Source: Streptomyces sp. WM6378
Lineage (GTDB): Bacteria; Actinomycetota; Actinomycetes; Streptomycetales; Streptomycetaceae
DNA length: 43,230 bases
Direction of reading: 5' to 3'
NCBI RefSeq assembly: GCF_001279695.1
Contig: NZ_LGDD01000095.1
Span: 1 to 43,230 of the forward strand
The notes under the pieces were generated by a model. That model was given only the letters and a program-made list of their open reading frames with translations. It was not told the origin of the DNA and searched no databases. Of this stretch, positions 37,496 to 43,230 are shown piece after piece (positions within the stretch are counted from its first letter, which is position 1; each line of letters starts with the position of its first letter). Both the position numbers and the translations under genes were made by a program.

Positions 37496-38398
37496 ATGCA
37501 GTTCCAGCAGCTCCTCTACTTCGTGGCCGTCGCCGAGACCCGGCACTTCACCCGTGCCGCCGAGCGCGTCCATGTCTCGCAGCCCTCGCTCTCCCAGCAG
37601 ATCAAGGCGCTGGAGAACGAGCTGGGCGCCGAGCTGTTCAGCCGGGCCCGGGGCAACATCGCGCTCACCGACGCGGGCGAGGCGCTCCTTCCGCTGGCCC
37701 GGCGCATCCTGGCGGACGCGGACACCGCCCGCATCGAGGTCCAGGAGCTGGCCCAGCTGCGACGCGGCCGGGTGCGCCTGGGCGCGACGCCGAGCCTGTG
37801 CACGGGGCTCCTGCCGGACGTGCTGCGCGCCTTCCACGACCGCCATCCCGGCATCCAGCTCCTCATCGAGGAGGGCGGCTCGCACGACCTCGTACGTGAA
37901 CTGGCGCGCGGCGCACTGGACTTGGCGCTCATCGTGCTGCCGCTCCCGGCCGCCTCCCCCGCCCTCACCACGATCGAGCTGCTCCAGGAGGACCTGGTCG
38001 TCGTGTCCTCGCCCGCCGAGGTGCCGCCCGGCTCGGGCTCCTCGGTGCGCATCGCCGACCTGCGCGACGCGCCCCTGGTGATGTTCCGGCACGGCTACGA
38101 CCTGCGGGAGCTGACGGTGGCCGCCTGCCGCGCCGAGGGCTTCGAGCCGGCGTTCACGGTGGAGGGCGGCGAGATGGACGCGGTGCTCGGCTTCGTGCGG
38201 GCCGGGCTCGGGGTGGCCGTGGTGCCGAGCATGGTGGCGGCGCGGGCCGGGGACCTGCGGGTGACCCCGCTGGCCCGCCCCGGCCTGCGCCGCACGATCG
38301 CCCTGGCCCACCGCAGCGACGTGGACCCGCCGCGCGCGGCACGGGAGTTGCAGCGGGTCCTGCTCAGCATCGGGACGGGGCAGCGGGGGCCGGTCTAG
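37496..38398 (+). CDS. LysR-family regulator divergent from sdhCAB
   Basis: A 300-residue LTTR with a canonical N-terminal HTH (LLYFVAVAETRHFTRAAERV, VSQPSLSQQIKALENELG) and a periplasmic-binding-like effector domain (RVRLGATPSLCTGLLPDVLR, LALIVLPL, GAGLGVAVVPSMVA-like FVRAGLGVAVVPSMV). It shares the 84-bp gap with sdhC, so control of the sdhCAB operon is likely. The effector is unknown. It ends 21 bp from the convergent rmdA gene. Confidence 0.94.
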   Translation: MQFQQLLYFVAVAETRHFTRAAERVHVSQPSLSQQIKALENELGAELFSRARGNIALTDAGEALLPLARRILADADTARIEVQELAQLRRGRVRLGATPSLCTGLLPDVLRAFHDRHPGIQLLIEEGGSHDLVRELARGALDLALIVLPLPAASPALTTIELLQEDLVVVSSPAEVPPGSGSSVRIADLRDAPLVMFRHGYDLRELTVAACRAEGFEPAFTVEGGEMDAVLGFVRAGLGVAVVPSMVAARAGDLRVTPLARPGLRRTIALAHRSDVDPPRAARELQRVLLSIGTGQRGPV

Positions 38399-38419
38399 GC
38401 CCGCCCCCTCAGTGCCGGG

Positions 38420-40594
38420 TCACACGGCGTCGATCAGCGCCAGGGAATGGATCCGGTCCGGCGCCCCGGGCCTGGCGTAGTACCAGCCCTGGGCCGTGTC
38501 GCAGCCGAGCTCCTTCAACTGCTCGGCCTGGGCGCCCGTCTCCACGCCCTCCACGGTGACCGCGAGGGACAGGCTGTGTGCGAGCGACACGATGCCCTCG
38601 ACGATCTTGATGTCGACGGGGTCGGCGGGCAGCTGCTGCATGGACTGGGTGAAGGACCGGTCCAGCTTGAGCACGCTCACCGGGAGCCGCCGCAGGTTGG
38701 CCAGGTTGGAGTAGCCCGTGCCGAAGTCGTCGAGGGCTATGTCGACGCCCATCTCGGCGAGCTGGCGCAGCGGCTTGAGGAGGTCGTCGTCGGCGCCGAT
38801 GAGCGCGGACTCGGTGACCTCCAGGCACAGCGCGCCCGGGGCGAGCCCGGTGCGCTCCAGCATCTCGACGGTGTCGGCGACCAGGCCCGGGTGGTGGAGC
38901 TGGGTCGGCGACAGGTTGACGTTGATGCGCAGCGGGCCGCCGTCGGTGGCGCCGGGGTGGGCCTCCTGCCAGGCCCGGGCCTGGCGTACCGACTCCTGCA
39001 TCACCCAGCGGCCCAGCGGCACGATGAGGCCGGTGTGCTCGGCGAGCGGGATGAACCGGTCGGGCCCGAGCACCCCGTGCTGCGGGTGCGACCAGCGGAC
39101 CAGGGCCTCCGCGCCGTGCACACTGCCGTCGCCGAGGTGCACGAGGGGCTGGTACTCGATGAAGAACTCGCCGCGCTCCAGGGCCGCGGGCAGCGCGTTG
39201 GTGAGGCCGTGCCGGGTGATCGCGCGGGCGTCGGCCTCGGCGTCGGCGAACTCGAAGCGGTTGCCGCCGGCCGACTTGGCCCGGTACATCGTGATGTCGG
39301 CGCTTCGCAGCACCTCGGCGGGGCTGCGCTCGCCCGCCGGGCCCTCGACGACGCCGATCGAGCCGCGCACGGTCAGCTCGCGGCCCTCGATGCGGATCGG
39401 GGTTGCGAGGGTGTGCAGGATCCGCGAGGCGAGTTCGTCGGCCTCGTACTCGCTGTCGGGTCCGGTGGTGAGCGCCACGAACTCGTCGCCGCCGAGCCGG
39501 GCCACCATCTCGCCGGGCCCGGTCGCGCAGCTCTGCAGCCGGTCGGCGACCTCCACCAGGAGCCGGTCGCCCGCCGAGTGGCCGAGGCTGTCGTTGACCG
39601 CCTTGAACCCGTCGAGGTCGAGGTAGCAGAGCCCGAACCGTTTGCCGTCGCCCGGGGCGAGGGCCTTCTCCAGGCGCTCGAAGAACAGGGTGCGGTTGGG
39701 CAGCCCGGTGAGCGCGTCGTGGGTGGCCTCGTAGCGCAGCCGCAGGTTGAGCAGCCGGCGCTCGGTGGTGTCCTCCATGAGCGCGAGCTGGTACTGCGGC
39801 CGGCCCTCGGCGTCGCGGAGCAGCGAGACGGTGAGGTTGGTCCACAGGACGGTGCCGTCGCCACGGTAGTAGGGCTTCTCGACCCGGTAGTGGTCGCGGT
39901 CGCCCCGCACCAGTTCCTCGTACAGCTTCCAGACCTGCGGGGCGTCCTCGGGGTGCACCCACTCACTGACGTTGCGGCTGCGGATCTGGCCCTCTATGCC
40001 GCCGAACATCCGGGTGAGGGTCTCGTTGACCTCCAGGACCCGGCCTTCGAGGTCGGCGATGCCGATGCCGACCGCGGCGCCCTCGAAGACCGCCCGGAAC
40101 CGGGTCTCGGTGGCGTGCAGGGCGTCCAGGGCCGCGCTGCGCGCCGACATCGCGGAGCGGGCGATGGCCTCCTGCTCGGAGCGGGTGCGTTCGCGCAGGG
40201 CCGCCGCGAAGCCGGCCGCGAGGGCGTGCTGGAGCCGGGCGCAGCGGGCCCGCGCCTCTTCGGCGGGCAGCTCGTCGCCCGCGCCGCAGTACAGGACGAG
40301 GTAGGACTCGACCACGCCCAGGGTGCGGCTCAGCGCGTCCGGGTCGGTGCAGTGCACGGCGACCAGGGCGGCGCCGACCTCCTGGGCGGGCGACGGGTCG
40401 AAGTGCCGTCCGTGCAGGGCGTCGATGAGGCGGCGGGCGAGCGGCACGAGGTGCTGCTCGAACTCGGGCCGGGTCAGCGAGGTCGCCGTCACCGGGAAGA
40501 TGGCCCGGCTCCAGATCGTCGCGAACCGTCTGAGCCGGTCCTCGGGGCTGTCCGGCGCCAGGTCCGGAGCCTGCGCCTGGGGCGGGATGCTCAC
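38420..40594 (-). CDS. rmdA: RmdA-like c-di-GMP enzyme (PAS-GGDEF-EAL)
   Basis: A 724-residue soluble protein. Residues 1-160 are a conserved helical region, 161-283 a PAS/PAC sensor (FRAVFEGAAVGIGIADLEGR, then LALMEDTTERR), 285-455 a GGDEF domain with intact active site (RLGGDEF at 367-373) but no RxxD inhibitory site, and 460-722 an EAL domain with its metal-binding set (EALVRW, EVTESAL, DDFGTGYSNL, VEGVET). It can thus both make and degrade c-di-GMP, the signal that holds Streptomyces in vegetative growth through BldD. Architecture and neighbours match S. coelicolor RmdA (SCO0928, as recalled). The GTG at 40594 overlaps the upstream methyltransferase stop (GTGA), fixing the start; the frame itself is open further upstream. 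Confidence 0.93.
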   Translation of the reverse strand: MSIPPQAQAPDLAPDSPEDRLRRFATIWSRAIFPVTATSLTRPEFEQHLVPLARRLIDALHGRHFDPSPAQEVGAALVAVHCTDPDALSRTLGVVESYLVLYCGAGDELPAEEARARCARLQHALAAGFAAALRERTRSEQEAIARSAMSARSAALDALHATETRFRAVFEGAAVGIGIADLEGRVLEVNETLTRMFGGIEGQIRSRNVSEWVHPEDAPQVWKLYEELVRGDRDHYRVEKPYYRGDGTVLWTNLTVSLLRDAEGRPQYQLALMEDTTERRLLNLRLRYEATHDALTGLPNRTLFFERLEKALAPGDGKRFGLCYLDLDGFKAVNDSLGHSAGDRLLVEVADRLQSCATGPGEMVARLGGDEFVALTTGPDSEYEADELASRILHTLATPIRIEGRELTVRGSIGVVEGPAGERSPAEVLRSADITMYRAKSAGGNRFEFADAEADARAITRHGLTNALPAALERGEFFIEYQPLVHLGDGSVHGAEALVRWSHPQHGVLGPDRFIPLAEHTGLIVPLGRWVMQESVRQARAWQEAHPGATDGGPLRINVNLSPTQLHHPGLVADTVEMLERTGLAPGALCLEVTESALIGADDDLLKPLRQLAEMGVDIALDDFGTGYSNLANLRRLPVSVLKLDRSFTQSMQQLPADPVDIKIVEGIVSLAHSLSLAVTVEGVETGAQAEQLKELGCDTAQGWYYARPGAPDRIHSLALIDAV

Positions 40595-41403
40595 GCTGTG
40601 CGCCCCACACCGGCGAAGCCCGAGAAGGCGTACGGATCTTCCTGGTCGGCCTCGATCTCCGGCCGCCACAGCGGCATCGAGACCAGCCCGGGCTCCAGCA
40701 TCGTGTACCCGTCGAAGAATCCGGCGATCTCCTCGCGCGAGCGCATGACGAGCGGGCTCTTGATGTCGCGGTAGACGCCCACGGTGCCGCCGGCCTCTTC
40801 CTCGCTGAGCGGGATGCCTTCGTAGGAGGCGTGGGTGAGGACGAGGAGGCTGCCGGGGGCGAGCGCGTCGCGCAGCTCGGCGACCGCCTTGTACGGGTCG
40901 TCCTGGTCCTCGACGAAGTGCAGCACGGCGACCAGCAGGAGCGCCACCGGCCGGGAAAGGTCGAGGAGTTGGGCGGTCTCGGGGGCGTTCAGGATGTCGT
41001 GCGGCTTGCGCAGGTCGGCCCCGGCTATGCCGGCCAGCTCGTTGCCTTCCAGGACGGCGCGGCTGTGGGCGACGGCCACCGAGTCGTGGTCGACGTACAG
41101 GACGCGGGCCTCGGGGCTTGCCGACTGGGCGACTTCGTGGACATTTCCGAAGGTCGGGATTCCGGATCCGATGTCCAGGAATTGCGTGATGCCCTCGGAG
41201 ACCGCGAATCGCACGGCGCGGCGCATGAACGCCCGGTTCGCCTGCATGATCTTGGGAAGCCCCGGCATGAACCGCATGGCCTCGCGGGCCGCTTCCCGGT
41301 CGACCTCGAAATTGTGCGAACCGCCCAGGTAGTAGTCGTAGATGCGGGACACGCTCGGCACCGAGATGTCGATGCCCTGAGGGGCCCAGGCCGGACGCTC
41401 CAT
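40591..41403 (-). CDS. SAM-dependent methyltransferase, PF04672 (DUF574) family
   Basis: A 270-residue methyltransferase of the family expanded in Streptomyces. N-terminal VSRIYDYYLGGSHNFEVDRE and MRRAVRFAVSEGITQFLDIG are diagnostic, SAM binding is shown by LDIGSGIPTFGNVHEV and VLYVDHDSVAVAHS, and a late ALLLVAVLHFVEDQDDP follows. Substrates of the family are unknown. ATG at 41403 is preferred (GGAG six bases upstream); a TTG at 41418 is an alternative. Its stop overlaps the rmdA start, so it is co-translated with a c-di-GMP enzyme. Confidence 0.9.
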   Translation of the reverse strand: MERPAWAPQGIDISVPSVSRIYDYYLGGSHNFEVDREAAREAMRFMPGLPKIMQANRAFMRRAVRFAVSEGITQFLDIGSGIPTFGNVHEVAQSASPEARVLYVDHDSVAVAHSRAVLEGNELAGIAGADLRKPHDILNAPETAQLLDLSRPVALLLVAVLHFVEDQDDPYKAVAELRDALAPGSLLVLTHASYEGIPLSEEEAGGTVGVYRDIKSPLVMRSREEIAGFFDGYTMLEPGLVSMPLWRPEIEADQEDPYAFSGFAGVGRTA

Positions 41404-41495
41404 CAATGTCTCCAACAAGTCGCCGCAGGACGGCCATGACCATGACCATTGTTTGGGCCTGAGGCTACTGATCGTCCGCCGGGAGAGCGAGTAAA

Positions 41496-41516
41496 AACGG
41501 AAAATGCTCGTCCGTT
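41496..41516. promoter_or_regulatory. Inverted repeat in AT-rich promoter region of methyltransferase-rmdA
   Basis: AACGGA (41496-41501) and TCCGTT (41511-41516) flank nine bases in the most AT-rich stretch of this neighbourhood (GTAAAAACGGAAAATG). It lies about 95 bp before the methyltransferase start and may be an operator. No BldD-type box was recognised. Confidence 0.4.
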
Positions 41517-41603
41517 ATTGGTCACACGCCCAGGGCATGTGCGCCGGATCGTACGTGCGGAAGCGGGAGCGCGCGCCATCGTATCGAGGGTTGGACACGA
41601 GCA

Positions 41604-41642
41604 TCGGCCCGTCGCCGCGCGGGGGACGCGGTGACGGGCCGA
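41604..41642 (-). terminator. Hairpin terminator after the two-repeat lipoprotein gene
   Basis: TCGGCCCGTC (41604-41613) pairs with GACGGGCCGA (41633-41642), extended inward by CCGCG/CGCGG after one mismatch. It lies 18 bases beyond the lipoprotein stop. Confidence 0.82.
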
Positions 41643-41659
41643 CAGGGTTGGGCCCTGGG

Positions 41660-42616
41660 TTACTTGGGTGCGCCGATGAGCTTGCCCTCGGGGGACACGG
41701 CGTACCACGTGCCGCCCACGCCCTGGCCATTGGTGTCGCCGGGCTTGGTGTCGCCGGAGAACGTGTAGACCGGCCAGCAGGTGATCGACTGCTGCTTCAC
41801 GCCGTCGGGCCGGTTGAAGGTGACGAAGCCCTTGAGGGCGATGCCCTTGGTGTTGGTCTTGTCGACCGGCGCCACCACCGGCCACTTCTCCAGACAGGCG
41901 CCGGTGCAGGCGGACTTCATGGGCCAGGCCGAGTCCTTCTTGAACCGGTAGACGGTCATGCCGCGCGCGTCCACGATGACGTCGCCGAGCTTGGCGTCCT
42001 TGCGGACGGACAGGCCCGGCATCGCCGCGGCGGGTGCCGGGGCCGCGGCCGCCGCCTTCTTGCCGTCGGGGGCCGCGGCGTGCCAAGTGCCGCCCACGTT
42101 CTGCCCGTTGGTGTCACCGGGGTTGGTGTCCTTGGCGTAGCGGTACATCGGCCAGCCCCCGATGGTGAGCTGCTTGGTGCCGTCGGCCCGGGTCACCGAG
42201 CCGAGCGCCGACTGGTCCGTGCCGGCGGCCGCGGTGACGCCGTCGGCGGGGACCGCGGGCCAGGCCTTCGCGCAGTCGCCCTCGCAATTCGACTTGGGCG
42301 GACTCGCGGTGTCCTTGTCGAAGCGGTAGAGCGTGAAGCCCGCGTTGTCGGTGACGACCTTGCCGAGTTCCTTGCTGTCGCTGACCGCCAGTTGCCCGGC
42401 CTGCTTGGCGGACGATTCGGCGCCGCCCGCCTGCCCGTAGCCACCGCTCGACCCGTAGGCGTTGTCGGCGGGCTGCTGCGCCGTACTGGCGTTGCCCACC
42501 GGCTGGCCGTTGCCGCTGCTGTAGCCGCTGCTCTTGTCCTGGCCGCAGCCCGTCGCGGTCACTGCCAGTACTGCCGCCGCCGCTGCCGCGAGCGATGCGC
42601 TGCGCCAGGTGACCAT
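41660..42616 (-). CDS. SCO0930-family lipoprotein with two Lipoprotein_15 repeats
   Basis: A 318-residue lipoprotein: signal peptide with lipobox VTATGC (Cys about residue 24), a Ser/Gly/Ala/Gln-rich linker (28-72), then two copies of the Lipoprotein_15 (PF03640/COG4315) unit. Parallel motifs show the duplication: TLYRFDKDTASPPKSNCEG with VYRFKKDSAWPMKSACTG, and DTNGQNVGGTWHAAAPDGK with DTNGQGVGGTWYAVSPEGK; an Ala/Pro linker separates them near 195. Each repeat has a Cys pair that could form a disulfide. Molecular function is unknown; surface location is certain from the lipobox. The start is ATG at 42616. Confidence 0.92.
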   Translation of the reverse strand: MVTWRSASLAAAAAAVLAVTATGCGQDKSSGYSSGNGQPVGNASTAQQPADNAYGSSGGYGQAGGAESSAKQAGQLAVSDSKELGKVVTDNAGFTLYRFDKDTASPPKSNCEGDCAKAWPAVPADGVTAAAGTDQSALGSVTRADGTKQLTIGGWPMYRYAKDTNPGDTNGQNVGGTWHAAAPDGKKAAAAAPAPAAAMPGLSVRKDAKLGDVIVDARGMTVYRFKKDSAWPMKSACTGACLEKWPVVAPVDKTNTKGIALKGFVTFNRPDGVKQQSITCWPVYTFSGDTKPGDTNGQGVGGTWYAVSPEGKLIGAPK

Positions 42617-42724
42617 GTCAACTCCCGTTGTCCGTAAGGCTGTTGCGGCGCCGGATGCGCCGGGTGATGGCCCTAAGTACGGGCGGCGGGAGGGGGTGTG
42701 TTCAACGCGGGCCGAGGAATTTTT

Positions 42725-42760
42725 CCGAACGGCCCCGAACAGCCGGTCAACGTGCCGAAC
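42725..42760. repeat. Helically phased CCGAAC repeats upstream of the lipoprotein
   Basis: CCGAAC occurs at 42725-42730, 42735-42740 and 42755-42760, spaced by one and two turns of the helix; on the minus strand a TTGACC fills the missing position. The array lies about 110-145 bp before the lipoprotein gene at 42616 and could be the binding array of a response regulator, overlapping a TTGACC -35. Confidence 0.45.
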
Positions 42761-42843
42761 GCAAATCGCCGGGATCTCCCCCCTTCAGGCGAATCGCTTC
42801 GGCACCCGCCGACCCGACGGCCCGGCGCATCGATGATCACCCC

Positions 42844-43230
42844 GTGCACCGACGACACCTAGCCGGGCGGCTGCTCGCCGCCACGGCCTTCACCGCGCTG
42901 CTCGCGGTACCGGCCCCGACCGCGCAGGCCGACGCCTGTGCGTACGCCTCCGTCACGCAGGGCAGCAGCGGCTCGCCCTGGGCGGTCGCGGACGCAGGCC
43001 ATGCCCGGTGCCCCTGGCCGCCCCGGCCGAGCCCGACGCCCACGCCCACCCGGGTGCCACCGACCCCTCCGTCGCACGCGCCGGCGCCGCCACCACCACC
43101 GGCGAAGCCCGCGCCCCGGCCCACTCCGCCGCACCGCCCGGCGCCGCATCCGGCTCCGCCGCCACCCGCGCCTCCGGCGCCGCACCAGCCCGCCACGGCG
43201 CCCCTACCGGCCGCGCCGCCCGCGCCGCCC
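42844..43230 (+). CDS. Proline-rich secreted protein, partial (3' end outside window)
   Basis: A GTG at 42844 opens a frame with no stop to the right edge (129 codons). It encodes a signal peptide (RRHLAGRLLAATAFTALLAV, cleavage near AQA|DA), a short Cys-containing segment (ADACAYASVTQGSSGSPWAV, then DAGHARCPWP) and a long Pro/Ala tract of extensin-like PAPPP, PTPTP and PAPHP units. Such proteins are thought to span or decorate the cell wall. No good ribosome site precedes the GTG. It is divergent from the two-repeat lipoprotein. Confidence 0.75.
   Translation, partial: MHRRHLAGRLLAATAFTALLAVPAPTAQADACAYASVTQGSSGSPWAVADAGHARCPWPPRPSPTPTPTRVPPTPPSHAPAPPPPPAKPAPRPTPPHRPAPHPAPPPPAPPAPHQPATAPLPAAPPAPP

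Noticed and set aside
40595..41449. N-terminal extension making RmdA 1009 residues long
   Set aside because: It lies over the methyltransferase gene in another frame; the GTGA overlap gives a natural start at 40594.
43020..43230. CCG/GCC-rich repeats at the right end as a structural DNA repeat
   Set aside because: They are explained by the Pro/Ala codons of the secreted protein.

Overview
The window is very GC-rich, with codons strongly biased to G/C in third position, GTG/TTG starts, rare TTA codons, SCO0930-family lipoproteins, ergothioneine genes, F420-type oxidoreductases, MmyB-type regulators and DasR-like operators. Together these point to a Streptomyces chromosome, probably an arm-proximal part. 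The order egtABCD ... sdhC-sdhA-sdhB / lysR / rmdA / methyltransferase / SCO0930-type lipoprotein / proline-rich secreted protein resembles, from memory, the SCO0910-SCO0931 neighbourhood of S. coelicolor. No rRNA, tRNA, CRISPR array, transposase or integrase was seen.

Left third (1-13.3 kb), accessory and eroding: a partial acyl-AMP ligase; a DUF2975 membrane protein with a small XRE repressor behind a palindromic operator; two aldo/keto reductases flanking an internally deleted zinc alcohol dehydrogenase, divergent from an MmyB-type regulator; a DHA2 drug exporter behind a Baeyer-Villiger-like flavin monooxygenase that carries a TTA codon; an aryl-acid adenylating enzyme that has lost its C-terminal lid and has altered catalytic motifs; a DUF4157 (HELTH) protein broken by an exact 10-bp tandem duplication; and a secreted GH18 hydrolase. 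Three of these genes are visibly damaged, so this block looks like a decaying island.

Middle (13.3-25.6 kb), conserved: a PemK/MazF-like protein, a TIGR02452 macrodomain-type protein, and the complete, translationally coupled ergothioneine operon egtA-egtB-egtC-egtD, closed by a perfect 16-bp hairpin. egtA contains a TTA codon, which suggests bldA control. Then come an F420-type (DDN) oxidoreductase, DUF2243 and CtaG-like membrane proteins, a type-II NADH dehydrogenase-like enzyme, a cyclophilin, an orphan sugar-binding lipoprotein, dodecin and a HAD phosphatase.

Right part (25.7-43.2 kb): an LLM flavin oxidoreductase, a short UvrA2-type ATPase, and a secreted multidomain chitinase whose promoter/operator is nearly the same as that of the sugar-binding lipoprotein 4.6 kb away (a likely DasR-type chitin regulon). 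Next are an unknown lipoprotein divergent from a LysR regulator, an unknown secreted protein, the sdhCAB operon with its divergent LysR regulator, the c-di-GMP enzyme RmdA translationally coupled to a SAM-methyltransferase, a two-repeat lipoprotein, and the start of a proline-rich secreted protein running off the right edge.

The signals that deserve most attention are the DUF4157 protein with a possible CheD/CNF-like Cys-His tail and a reversible-looking 10-bp frameshift, the shared chitinase / sugar-binding promoter, the TTA codon in egtA, and the degenerate aryl-acid ligase.
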